Of a DNA stretch of 19,466 nt, positions 1 through 6,801 are shown piece after piece; the first letter of the stretch is position 1; every line of letters begins with the position of its first letter. The position numbers and the translations under genes were made by a program. The DNA is from Planctomycetota bacterium (GTDB taxonomy: Bacteria > Planctomycetota > MHYJ01 > JACQXL01). The notes beneath the pieces were generated by a model, which was not told where the DNA came from, did not search any database, and saw only the letters and a list, made by a program, of their open reading frames with translations. The stretch spans positions 1-19,466 of the forward strand of contig JACQXL010000062.1 of the NCBI GenBank assembly GCA_016208805.1. The letters are read 5' to 3'.

Positions 1-183
1 AGAAATATCTCTTAAAGTATCCTTGCCCAAAGACTGCCCAATAGATGTGCCATCATCTTTGACACCAAAATATAGCTTACCACTGCCGTGTTTGTTAAGG
101 ATTGCTCCGATGGAAATAATAGCCTCTTTTAATTCAGATGTTGATTTCTTTAACTTTAATGTTTCAGGTTCTTTGAATTTCAT
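1..183 (-). CDS. AlbA_2 / Schlafen-type putative DNA-binding protein, 5' end only (runs off left edge)
   Basis: Only the first 61 codons are in the window, starting with ATG at 183-181 and open to the edge. The translation begins MKFKEPETLKLKKSTSELKE and continues with EAIISIGAILNKHGSGKLYF, then GVKDDGTSIGQ. This is the N-terminal pattern of the AlbA_2 (divergent AAA-4, Schlafen-like) domain: a Lys-rich start, an 'ELKEAI..I.AILNKHG.G.LYFGVKDDG' core and the 'G......TLRDIS' follow-on. Proteins of this family are often annotated as ATP-binding proteins, transcriptional regulators or RecG-like helicases, and many lie in accessory or defence DNA. The rest of the protein, which would decide its type, is outside the window. 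No clear Shine-Dalgarno sequence precedes the ATG. It follows the HTH gene at 323-793 on the same strand. Confidence 0.8.
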   Translation of the reverse strand, partial: MKFKEPETLKLKKSTSELKEAIISIGAILNKHGSGKLYFGVKDDGTSIGQSLGKDTLRDIS

Positions 184-322
184 GGCTATAATAATGTTAC
201 TGTAAATTTCTAAGCAGATTATAACAAACCGATAGGTAAAGACAAGGAAAAAACAAGGAAAACGCCGATGATGTAATAGTGCATTGTTGTAGTTATTATC
301 AAAGTCCCAGCACAGTTTAATT

Positions 323-793
323 CTATTTTATTTCCGAAAGCATTTCTTTGAATTGCTGTAATTGGTCTTTTTCATCCTTGATTTGTGTCAGCGTTCGGAG
401 CCGCCTTTCACTAAAATAGCTTAAAAGAACAGGGTCTTTTGTATTTTCTACGAATTCAACGACCTTTTTAGGTAGTTTAAGCAGATTTAGATACTGGCAA
501 ACGCGGACTCGGGAAGTATTCAAGATATCTGCTACTTGGGCATAAGTAACCACCGAAGGTAATTCCAGCATTTGCTTAGAGCGATATGCTTCAAGAATTG
601 GGTTTTTACGGTAGGTATGATTTTGATAGGTCTGCCAATCTCTTTGAGTAGGAATAACGCCATTATTGAAGAAATCAGGCCTTTTTCCTATGACAAATTC
701 TTGCTTTTTGTGCTGATATCGGCTAAAATAAGATAAAGTTTCCCATGCGACCAGCGTTAAATTTGTTCGCTGAGTGTCACGAGTGGGGAGCAT
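323..793 (-). CDS. Small ParB-like helix-turn-helix protein, function unknown
   Basis: 156 codons. The C-terminal half carries a recognisable ParB/KorB-type helix-turn-helix at residues about 82-112: 'VTYAQVADILNTSRVRVCQY' followed by LNLLKLPKKVVEFV. After this comes 'LLSYFSERRLRTLTQI', which resembles the helix after the HTH in ParB proteins. The N-terminal half has many aromatic and basic residues and I do not recognise it. There is no ParB CTPase/nuclease motif (GERRxR), so this is not a normal chromosome-partitioning ParB. I infer a small DNA-binding protein, possibly a remnant of a mobile element. The start ATG lies 14 bases after the stop of the upstream HEAT gene and has no good ribosome site, so a start further inside is possible. 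Composition is AT-richer than the genes to its right, as in the neighbouring AlbA_2 gene. Confidence 0.65.
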   Translation of the reverse strand: MLPTRDTQRTNLTLVAWETLSYFSRYQHKKQEFVIGKRPDFFNNGVIPTQRDWQTYQNHTYRKNPILEAYRSKQMLELPSVVTYAQVADILNTSRVRVCQYLNLLKLPKKVVEFVENTKDPVLLSYFSERRLRTLTQIKDEKDQLQQFKEMLSEIK

Positions 794-809
794 TTATCCG
801 GCAGGGTAT

Positions 810-1517
810 CTATTGGGGTTTGACCTTATTCTTTTGGGCTTCCCACCATTCGCTCCATTTCTCGTAGTTTTCGCCGTAATAGTGGTTGGTGAGTTCGCCC
901 AGCGCCCGGGCCGCGCTGCTCTGGATATCCGGCTCCGGGTCTTTGAGCAGTTCAATAAAGACCGGGATGACGGATTTCTCCCTGGTTTTCTGGAGCGCGC
1001 CGATGAGTTGAATCTTGGTCCAACGGTCTTCTTCCACGGCCAGGCGGTCCAGTAACAAGTCCATAGATTTCTTATCGCCGAATGAGCCGAGCGCCATCGT
1101 GGCATCGGCCCGAATCTCAGCATTTTCATCCAGCAGGAAGCCCGTCAGGATTTCAATGGTGGCTGGGTCCTTTAGTTGTCCGAATAAGTTGATAACGGCC
1201 TTGCGCAGGCGGGGCGTGGATTCCGGCAGTTTGGCCTTGAGGATGTCCACCAGCCCGATATCTTCCAGTTTGGTTTTATCAGCCGTGCGCACGATGGCCG
1301 TGATAGCAGTCAGGCCGGCAATGCGCAGGTCATCATTCTCGTTGTCCAGGAAGTCCACTAAAATCGGCAGGGAAAACACATCGGACTTTTTGGCCAGCAG
1401 ATTTATCACGGTTATCTTGGTGGTGGTGGCTGAAGTTTCATCGGCCAGCAACCCGCGCAGGAGGTCTATGGTGGAAACGCCTTCCATCTGGTCAATGGCC
1501 TCCAGCAGGACCGTCAT
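810..1517 (-). CDS. HEAT-repeat protein, C-terminal part (split from 1514-2071)
   Basis: 235 residues made almost wholly of HEAT-like helical pairs, for example 'LRKAVINLFGQLKDPATIEI', 'IRADATMALGSFGDKKSMDL' and 'IQSSAARALGELTNHYYGEN'. About six repeats can be counted. It ends in a Trp-rich tail, YEKWSEWWEAQKNK, which I associate with secreted HEAT proteins of planctomycetes and related groups. It has no signal peptide of its own. Its ATG overlaps the stop of the preceding ORF as ATGA (1514-1517), and the preceding ORF ends in what looks like the first half of a HEAT repeat (YLMELLSTVHHPVALK). Joining the two by a -1 shift gives a continuous repeat (...HHPVALK-MTVLLEAIDQMEG). I therefore think this is the body of one protein, separated by a frameshift or by translational coupling. 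HEAT proteins serve as binding scaffolds; no partner can be named. Confidence 0.85.
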   Translation of the reverse strand: MTVLLEAIDQMEGVSTIDLLRGLLADETSATTTKITVINLLAKKSDVFSLPILVDFLDNENDDLRIAGLTAITAIVRTADKTKLEDIGLVDILKAKLPESTPRLRKAVINLFGQLKDPATIEILTGFLLDENAEIRADATMALGSFGDKKSMDLLLDRLAVEEDRWTKIQLIGALQKTREKSVIPVFIELLKDPEPDIQSSAARALGELTNHYYGENYEKWSEWWEAQKNKVKPQ

Positions 1518-2071
1518 TTGAGCGCAACCGGGTGGTGGACAGTTGAGAGGAGTTCCATCAGGTAATCGGCGTTATCTTTGCCTTTGGCGACCAGTGTATC
1601 GGCCAGCGGCGCATATTCTTCGCCTTCCTTGAGATTGGTTATCTTTCTGATCAGGCGGTTAATCTCTTTCTGGTCGTCGGTTTTATCCTCGTCGCTCAAG
1701 ACCAACGGCGTAGCAGTCTTGCTTATGGGGGACGGTTTGACCGCGATAGTCGGGCTGATAGGCAGGGTCGGGGTGATAACCGGGGAAGTCGGCGATATTT
1801 TGAGACTATCTTCAATCTCAACCTCAACCGGCGGCGCGTAATCCTCCTTGATAATCTCAAGGATTTCCGATGTTTTCAGGGTTATGGTCACGGATTTGGT
1901 TTGGACCTGCACCTGTTTCTTGTCCTGCGAGATGATTTTACCTTCAATGGACGAGCCGGTTTTGAGGTAGATGATGTCGGCCAAAGCAGGAGATACGAGA
2001 TATGAGATATGAGATATGAGTAAAAATAGGAGCCAGGGCATTATTTTGATGGTTCGTAATTTAGAAGTCAT
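1514..2071 (-). CDS. Secreted protein with small beta domain, Pro-rich linker and start of a HEAT domain (N-terminal part of split gene)
   Basis: 185 residues. Residues about 11-31 are a signal peptide (MPWLLFLLISHISYLVSPAL, cleavage near ALA-D32). Residues 32-77 form a short strand-rich module (DIIYLKTGSSIEGKIISQDK... VTITLKTSEILEII), a pattern seen at the N-terminus of many exported planctomycete proteins. Residues 80-122 are a Pro/Ser/Thr-rich linker, and residues 131-185 begin a helical HEAT domain that stops at TGA inside the repeat. The next ORF (810-1517) continues the HEAT array one frame back. The signal-peptide core is coded by a heptanucleotide tandem repeat (1990-2020). No Shine-Dalgarno site is visible before the ATG at 2071. 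It lies downstream of the pilin cluster on the same strand, but a 155-base repeat-filled gap makes shared transcription uncertain. Confidence 0.75.
   Translation of the reverse strand: MTSKLRTIKIMPWLLFLLISHISYLVSPALADIIYLKTGSSIEGKIISQDKKQVQVQTKSVTITLKTSEILEIIKEDYAPPVEVEIEDSLKISPTSPVITPTLPISPTIAVKPSPISKTATPLVLSDEDKTDDQKEINRLIRKITNLKEGEEYAPLADTLVAKGKDNADYLMELLSTVHHPVALK
1990..2020. repeat. Heptanucleotide tandem repeat inside a signal-peptide coding region
   Basis: The plus strand reads GAGATAC followed by three GAGATAT units and a final GAG, about 4.4 copies of a 7-base unit. On the minus strand it codes the hydrophobic core of the signal peptide (about residues 18-27, LISHISYLVS). Because 7 is not a multiple of 3, a gain or loss of one unit would shift the frame. 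Confidence 0.85.
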
Positions 2072-2104
2072 GATAATTTAATCAATTAAAACTCAACTCC
2101 AGAT

Positions 2105-2188
2105 GTCATTGCGAGCCCCATAGGGGCGAAGCAATCTCATAGCATTTAGATTGCTTCGTCACTCACTCTGTTCGTTCCTCGCAATGAC
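2105..2188. repeat. Palindromic repeat, GTCATTGCGAG family, copy 1
   Basis: Left end GTCATTGCGAG (2105-2115) is the exact complement of the right end CTCGCAATGAC (2178-2188). Inside, GAAGCAATCT pairs with AGATTGCTTC. The element fills most of the gap between the last pilin gene and the HEAT gene. It could act as an RNA stem-loop or weak terminator at the end of the pilin transcript, but no T-run follows. Confidence 0.9.
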
Positions 2189-2227
2189 AGTTTAGAGAGG
2201 GTTTCAACCGGCCCCTTAATAATTCTA

Positions 2228-3619
2228 TTACGGTTGGTTCCAGATTGATTTCCGGAATCCGAGGATTTTTATATACCTATCGCCGTCTTCAAAGAATGTG
2301 GTCATCCCGCCGTTATATGTAATGGCGGTGTTGCCGCCGACGGCAATATCAAATTCAATGGTGGCGTCGCCGACGAATGCATCTTTCTCGGCCTTGTTTT
2401 CGGCTATGGTTACGCCGTTAACTTTGGGGGTGCCGATAAATTTTATCTGTTCGTGGGCGGCATAAAGCCCGTCATAAGGGTTAGCGGCGCTGCCGGCTAT
2501 CTTCAGGTCGGTGCCGGCAATCACCGCGACATTCTGCGTGTATGGGCTCATCGTGGGACTGCCGGAAATATCCACGTGGCCTTCGGCAATGATGGTTACC
2601 TGCCAGTTATTGGGCGAGCCGGAGACACTTACATGCGGGCCAAGTTGGGGGTTAGCCGGGTCGGTGGCTTCGGCATAAAAGGCGCCGTTATTTGCCACGC
2701 CGGTGTTATATACCCAGTTGCCGCCGCTGAAATCCCAGCCCATATAAGGCGGCGCCCATTCAGACTGAGGGTCTGTCAATTTATTAAGGACCTTGCCGTT
2801 TGATTGCAGGACATAGCCGGCATAGCCGGCATATTTGGTCGGGCTGATGGGCGGGATGTTGGCCGGCGCATAACCGGGGTAAGGTTGTCCGCCGATACTG
2901 CCTTCGGGGGCGGTAATATTGCCTGTTGCATAGACATTCTGGGCAATAAAGGCCGCACCGGCGACTTCCACATTACCGTTTGCCTGTAAGTTACCCTGGG
3001 TGCCTTCTATCTTGGCCGAGCCGAAGACCTTGATAGACCCGCCTACTACAACGGCGGCCGTCGGTTCGTAATACGGTATCTGGTAACGGACCAGCGCTTC
3101 AATCAGGATTGCCTTATCCCGGGCCACCGGGTCGGTAACCATCACACCGCTAACCGGTCCGGGGAATGCTATGACATCCAATTTAACGAGTTCGTCGCAG
3201 TCATCCAGCAGATTGTCGTCATGGTCATCATTGTCGGTCAGCCGTGCGCTGAATACATAGTCGTTGTATTGTATATTACGGCACCATTCAAACATATTTG
3301 GGTTGAGAAAGTTGCTGGGTGTGACATCTGTTTTTATGTAGTTATAATAATAGTTACCGGGGACATAACTCATTTCGTTGTTCGCGCTGTCAGAGAGTTG
3401 GGCGTCCCAGTTAGCAGTTCCTTTGGCGAACAAGAATAACTTGGCCATATCAAAACAGGCCTGGGCGGCCTGGAATGTCATTGCCTGGTTTATGGTTTCG
3501 GTGGAGAGTTGTTCCTGCGTGGTTGTAGTTGAAATATAAGCCGCACCCAGCCCGAAGATAAAGGCCATGATGACCATTGCAATGACCATTGCCGCCCCGT
3601 AATCTCTATTTTTTTCCAT
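2228..3619 (-). CDS. PilX-like minor pilin with bactofilin-like repeat region (second copy)
   Basis: 463 residues. The N-terminus has a short basic leader, then a hydrophobic helix (residues 9-29, AAMVIAMVIMAFIFGLGAAY) in the style of PilX/GspK-type minor pilins. There is a Gly before the helix (DYG-AAM) as at a prepilin peptidase site, but no Glu at +5, as in GspK-like proteins. From about residue 185 the protein has short repeated beta motifs rich in Gly, Asn and Val (VVVGGSIKVFGSAKIEGTQG, then NGNVEVAGAAFI), like bactofilin-type beta-helix repeats. It ends ITYNGGMTTFF...YIKILGF. The same ending occurs in the gene at 3797-5101, so the two are tandem paralogues. The start is well supported: AGGAGG lies 5 bases before ATG. 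It is expected at the inner membrane or in the pilus as a tip/initiation component; the function of the C-terminal part is not known. Confidence 0.85.
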   Translation of the reverse strand: MEKNRDYGAAMVIAMVIMAFIFGLGAAYISTTTTQEQLSTETINQAMTFQAAQACFDMAKLFLFAKGTANWDAQLSDSANNEMSYVPGNYYYNYIKTDVTPSNFLNPNMFEWCRNIQYNDYVFSARLTDNDDHDDNLLDDCDELVKLDVIAFPGPVSGVMVTDPVARDKAILIEALVRYQIPYYEPTAAVVVGGSIKVFGSAKIEGTQGNLQANGNVEVAGAAFIAQNVYATGNITAPEGSIGGQPYPGYAPANIPPISPTKYAGYAGYVLQSNGKVLNKLTDPQSEWAPPYMGWDFSGGNWVYNTGVANNGAFYAEATDPANPQLGPHVSVSGSPNNWQVTIIAEGHVDISGSPTMSPYTQNVAVIAGTDLKIAGSAANPYDGLYAAHEQIKFIGTPKVNGVTIAENKAEKDAFVGDATIEFDIAVGGNTAITYNGGMTTFFEDGDRYIKILGFRKSIWNQP

Positions 3620-3645
3620 AGCTACCTCCTCTTGTCCTCCAAAAT

Positions 3646-3764
3646 GTCATTGCGAGCCCGCAGGGCGTGGCAATCTCGCCGTCCCATAGGGACGGCGATG
3701 AGATTGTCCGCCAGAGGCGGATCTGCCTCTGGCATGACTTCGTCGCTACGCTCCTCGCAATGAC
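3646..3764. repeat. Palindromic repeat, GTCATTGCGAG family, copy 2, with hairpins nested inside
   Basis: The ends GTCATTGCGAG and CTCGCAATGAC are complementary. The inside holds extra perfect hairpins: CGCCGTCCC-ATA-GGGACGGCG (3677-3697) and TCCGCC-AGA-GGCGGA, followed by TGCCTCTGGCA. This makes the copy about 35 bases longer than copy 1. It fills the gap between the two PilX-like genes. Confidence 0.9.
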
Positions 3765-3796
3765 AGGTAGAAGACCCAATGGTTTCAATAGAACAA

Positions 3797-5101
3797 TTAC
3801 TTCTCCCTCTTAAACCCCAATATCTTAATATACGGGTCGCCGTTTTTGATAATAGTTGACAGCCCGCCGTTATAGGTGATAGTCGGGTTGCCGGCGAATG
3901 AGACATCAAAGTCACTGGATGTGGAAACAACCGGGCTGAGGTCTTCTTTGTCTTCGGCCAGGACCGAGCCGAGTATTCCGGAGTTTCCTTTAATGCTGAT
4001 TTGTTCGTGTGCGGCAATCAGGGCCGGTTCGGTCTGTTCGTAGGAATTACCGGTAATCTTGATATCCCGGCCGGCGATATAGAGGGTGCCTTGCTCGCTG
4101 GGCGCAATCTTGGGGTTGCCGGAGACGACGATGCTGTCAGTAGCGATAATCGTGGTGCGCCAAGGGGTGGCCGCATCGCCCGGATTGCCGCCGATTGCCG
4201 CCGTGCCGTTGACATAATATGTGCCGTCATAAGCCGTGTTGCTATTCATCTTCCATTCACCGCCTGATAACTCCCAGCCGCGATACTCGCCGTTGACCAC
4301 CGTATCCCAGAGGAACCCGCCGCCGGCATCATAGACCTTGCCGTCTGCATCAAGCAGATAATCGCGGTAAGAGTAATAATCAGCCGGAACAATAGGCGGA
4401 ATATTGAACGGCGCCACGCCGGTGGCCGTCGCCCCGCCGATGGTCGGGTTACCCGTAATATCTATCGTGCCGGTGGCCGAGACGTCCTGCGAGATATAGG
4501 GACTGCCGTTGATGATAACATTGCCGTTGACCGAGACCGAGCCGGATGTTCCGCTGATGGTGGCATTGCCGTTTAGTTTGACCGAGCCGCCGGAAACAAT
4601 GGCCGATTCCGGCTCGTAGATGGGTGGCTGGTAACGGCACTGGAAGACGACGATATTCTCGTTATTGCCGTTGAATCCTCTGACATTGATATTGACGATG
4701 TTATCGGCATCGGTCAGGGTGTTGCCGTCGCCGTCGTTATTGTCCTGGAGATAAGTCCAGTAGCGTCCGTCTGAGCAGTTGATATCGCGGGCCCACTGGA
4801 AAAGCGCCGGGTTGGTGCCGGCATTAATGGGCGGGTCGTTCGGATTATAGGATGAAAAATTGGTCGTAGATGACTGCAACTCGTCATTCCAGCCGTTGGG
4901 ATGCCCCTGGACCAGGACGAGTTTGGCCATATCCAGCCCGGCATAAGTGATATTAGAGACCTCCTGCTGTAGGGTATTATGCGCGGTCAGTTGGCTTTTG
5001 GAAGATACCGTAGCAATAATCGCCACGATGAGGCCGAAAACGAAGATGACGATTATAATAACGGTCAATAAGGCAATACCTGTTTGAGAGTTTATACGCA
5101 T
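3797..5101 (-). CDS. PilX-like minor pilin with bactofilin-like repeat region (first copy)
   Basis: 434 residues. Residues 9-30 form the N-terminal membrane helix (IALLTVIIIVIFVFGLIVAI) after the leader MRINSQTG. As in GspK/PilX-type proteins, the Glu at +5 of classical pilins is missing. The middle region resembles its paralogue (NITYAGLDMAKLVLVQGHPN, then NDELQSS). From about residue 165 there are repeated short strands such as 'GGSVKLNGNATISGTSGSVS' and VNGNVIINGSPYIS, suggesting a beta-solenoid. It ends ITYNGGLSTIIKNGDPYIKI, then LGFKREK. Its ATG follows directly on the TAA of the PilW-like gene (TAAATG), so translation is probably coupled. Two such proteins in a row, after PilV- and PilW-like genes, point to the minor-pilin complex of a type IV pilus or a type II secretion-like machine. 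Confidence 0.85.
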   Translation of the reverse strand: MRINSQTGIALLTVIIIVIFVFGLIVAIIATVSSKSQLTAHNTLQQEVSNITYAGLDMAKLVLVQGHPNGWNDELQSSTTNFSSYNPNDPPINAGTNPALFQWARDINCSDGRYWTYLQDNNDGDGNTLTDADNIVNINVRGFNGNNENIVVFQCRYQPPIYEPESAIVSGGSVKLNGNATISGTSGSVSVNGNVIINGSPYISQDVSATGTIDITGNPTIGGATATGVAPFNIPPIVPADYYSYRDYLLDADGKVYDAGGGFLWDTVVNGEYRGWELSGGEWKMNSNTAYDGTYYVNGTAAIGGNPGDAATPWRTTIIATDSIVVSGNPKIAPSEQGTLYIAGRDIKITGNSYEQTEPALIAAHEQISIKGNSGILGSVLAEDKEDLSPVVSTSSDFDVSFAGNPTITYNGGLSTIIKNGDPYIKILGFKREK

Positions 5102-5830
5102 TTAATTATCATCCTTAGGTGGATTCAGCAGCATAATTCTGGTTCTTTCGTTAACGATAACCGGTATTTGCTGGGCGCCTAATTTTCCGCCCAGCCATAG
5201 GTTGATATTAATGGTATTATCAACTCCGATGGTAGTAAAGATGGGGTCGTTACTGCCGTCGTTATCAATATCGCCGCCGGCCGGGTTGGTCAGGAGGACA
5301 TTGTGGCAGAGAACTCTGTGTGATTTCGTGACCGGGGCAGAAGCCGGGTCTATAATTACTTCAACCATTTTACCGAAGAGAAAACTGTCGTTGACATCCC
5401 TATCCCGGTTCCAGTCCGTGCCGGGGTTATCCGATTCGTTGAGCGTGCCGGCTGGTTCGTTAGGCGGACCGGCATATTGCTCAAAATAATATTTTATATA
5501 TGCGCCAGTTATGCCTATATTATTATTTGGATTGACCGCGCCCCAGTTGATGGCACCGGCATCTGACCAATAGGCGGCTGTGGCATTTGATACCGGTACT
5601 ACGATTTCCAGCGAGGTAGTATAGGTACTTGGGTTACGAATATCACATTCCGGGATATTATCCGTGAGGTTATTAATAGTTAAAAGGGCGTCCCGGGCCA
5701 GGTCGTTATTGATTGTCCCGGTCGTGAAGGCGTCGTTGGCGCTAATCAGGATGGCAAAGATAGCGCCCAGGATTATCAGCAGAATTACCGTGGCTATCAT
5801 CAATTCCAGTAAGGTCGTTCCTATTTTCAT
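5102..5830 (-). CDS. PilW/PulJ-like minor pilin
   Basis: 242 residues when started at ATG 5830. This start puts a prepilin leader at the N-terminus: MKIG, then TTLLELMIATVILLIILGAI, with the peptidase site after Gly4 and Glu9 at +5 of the mature protein. The remainder has a Tyr/Asn/Asp-rich globular part typical of PilW/PulJ-type minor pilins (GAINWGAVNPNNNIGITGAY). The reading frame stays open upstream to 5992, but those extra codons are a translated palindromic repeat (5847-5973) and give no pilin-like sequence, so the long start is rejected. The start lacks a strong Shine-Dalgarno site. It is in operon with the PilV-like gene upstream and the PilX-like gene directly downstream. The product is expected in the inner membrane before assembly at the pilus tip. 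Confidence 0.88.
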   Translation of the reverse strand: MKIGTTLLELMIATVILLIILGAIFAILISANDAFTTGTINNDLARDALLTINNLTDNIPECDIRNPSTYTTSLEIVVPVSNATAAYWSDAGAINWGAVNPNNNIGITGAYIKYYFEQYAGPPNEPAGTLNESDNPGTDWNRDRDVNDSFLFGKMVEVIIDPASAPVTKSHRVLCHNVLLTNPAGGDIDNDGSNDPIFTTIGVDNTININLWLGGKLGAQQIPVIVNERTRIMLLNPPKDDN

Positions 5831-5846
5831 ACAAGTATTATTGTAT

Positions 5847-5973
5847 GTCATTCTGAGCCCTTCGCTTTCTGCCACGCCATGCGGCATGGCATAGTCATTC
5901 TGAGTCCGCCTCAGGCGGACTAACGAGACCCTTCCCCCGCTCTTTGGGGCGCAAAGAGCGGGGTCAGGGTGAC
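5847..5973. repeat. Palindromic repeat, GTCATTCTGAG variant, copy 3, with nested hairpins
   Basis: Begins GTCATTCTGAG and ends TCAGGGTGAC, an imperfect inverted repeat. Inside are GCCATG-CGG-CATGGC, TCCGCC-TCA-GGCGGA and a 12-bp stem CCCCGCTCTTTG (5935-5946) paired with CAAAGAGCGGGG (5952-5963). It lies between the PilV-like and PilW-like genes and creates a false 54-codon extension of the latter. Confidence 0.85.
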
Positions 5974-5985
5974 AACTGCATAGGT

Positions 5986-6441
5986 TTACCAAGCGCCGCT
6001 GCGCGCTACATAAGTCCGTATCAACAATTTGCTTGAGTCAGTAGCCGGGTTCGTCCAACTGAAGCTTATTTTTACGGTTACATCCAACAGGTCCGGGTTG
6101 GCATTATTTATGACCACTTCGCCGTTATCGGCGGTCTGGTCGGTGCCGGCGCGTATTATGCCGGCGACATCAAAAGTAGTATTATTATAGGTGGCAAATG
6201 TGCCGGTCGCGCCGCTGAAGGGCGTATGGCCCCTGATTTCCTGTATCTTGGCCACCGCCGCATTGACCGCCAAATCGTATTCCCGGGCCACCTCGTTCTG
6301 GTAGATAGCCGTGGTCAGGGTCAGCACCAGCGACAACAGCCCGGCCGTCAAGACCGCCAGCGCCAGCATTACTTCTACCAGCGTAAAACCATCCCCGCTA
6401 TAAGCAGCGGGATCTCCACCGACATTTGTACTGGATAGCAT
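5986..6441 (-). CDS. PilV/GspI-like type IV minor pilin, first gene of the pilin operon
   Basis: 151 residues from ATG 6441. The start is set by AGGAG nine bases upstream. An alternative start at 6498 has no such site and only adds 19 residues read from intergenic sequence. The leader MLSSTNVGGDPAAYSGDG ends at Gly18, followed by the classical pilin helix FTLVEVMLALAVLTAGLLSL: G/FTLVE is the prepilin peptidase motif, with Glu at +5 of the mature chain. The short globular part (TGTFATYNNTTFDVAGIIRA ... VTVKISFSW) fits PilV/GspI-like minor pilins. It is first in a run of four co-directional pilin-like genes, with the promoter-like sequence at 6625-6652 upstream and a palindromic repeat in the leader between them. 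No pilus assembly ATPase, secretin or major pilin is present in the window. Confidence 0.9.
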   Translation of the reverse strand: MLSSTNVGGDPAAYSGDGFTLVEVMLALAVLTAGLLSLVLTLTTAIYQNEVAREYDLAVNAAVAKIQEIRGHTPFSGATGTFATYNNTTFDVAGIIRAGTDQTADNGEVVINNANPDLLDVTVKISFSWTNPATDSSKLLIRTYVARSGAW

Positions 6442-6503
6442 CTTTTCTTTCTCCTGAACTCTTGTCCCGAATGCCTTCGGGAGGAAACGGTCTCCCAAAA
6501 GGT

Positions 6504-6583
6504 GTCATTGCGAGGGAGTGAAACGACCGAAGCAATCTCAAATTTATGGGATTGCTTCGCTCCCTACGGTCGCTCGCAATGAC
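6504..6583. repeat. Palindromic repeat, GTCATTGCGAG family, copy 4, in the pilin operon leader
   Basis: GTCATTGCGAG (6504-6514) pairs with CTCGCAATGAC (6573-6583), and GAAGCAATCT pairs with GGATTGCTTC further in. It lies between the predicted promoter (6625-6652) and the first pilin start (6441), so it would be a large stem-loop in the 5' leader of the mRNA. Confidence 0.9.
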
Positions 6584-6624
6584 AGAGGGGGCGTTTCGCA
6601 AGAATTCAGTTCCTTGCTAATATC

Positions 6625-6652
6625 AATATAGCGTCCTTTTGGGAAAAGTCAA
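6625..6652 (-). promoter_or_regulatory. Sigma70-type promoter of the minor-pilin operon
   Basis: On the minus strand TTGACT (6652-6647) is followed after 16 bases by TATATT (6630-6625). It points at the PilV-like start about 180 bases downstream. The match to the -35/-10 consensus is good and no other candidate this strong lies in the leader. Confidence 0.6.
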
Positions 6653-6725
6653 GTAAATCTTTTGGTTTACATTAAAGAATCTGGCCAGCCATCCTGAAAA
6701 GATTAACTCCGTCAACTCAAAGGAA

Positions 6726-6783
6726 TATAGGGGGATGGGGGCTGGGTCTATATGGGGATGGGGGGTGGGTCTGTAGGGGGGAG
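6726..6783 (+). repeat. G-rich direct repeat with G-quadruplex potential
   Basis: Two 23-base units (6726-6748 and 6749-6771) share the plan TATA..GGGGATGGGGG.TGGGTC, followed by TGTAGGGGGGAG. The plus strand has eight or so runs of three to six G within about 55 bases, separated by 1-7 bases. This meets the usual pattern for G-quadruplex formation. It lies directly beside the 22-bp tandem array. Confidence 0.8.
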
Positions 6784-6801
6784 TAGTATACCCTATTATA
6801 G

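Noticed and set aside
23..205. Plus-strand ORF of 60 codons at the left end
   Set aside because: It is antisense to the AlbA_2 gene fragment, whose translation matches a known domain.
774..1521. Plus-strand ORFs opposite the HEAT gene
   Set aside because: The minus strand gives clear HEAT repeats; the plus frames have no recognisable sequence.
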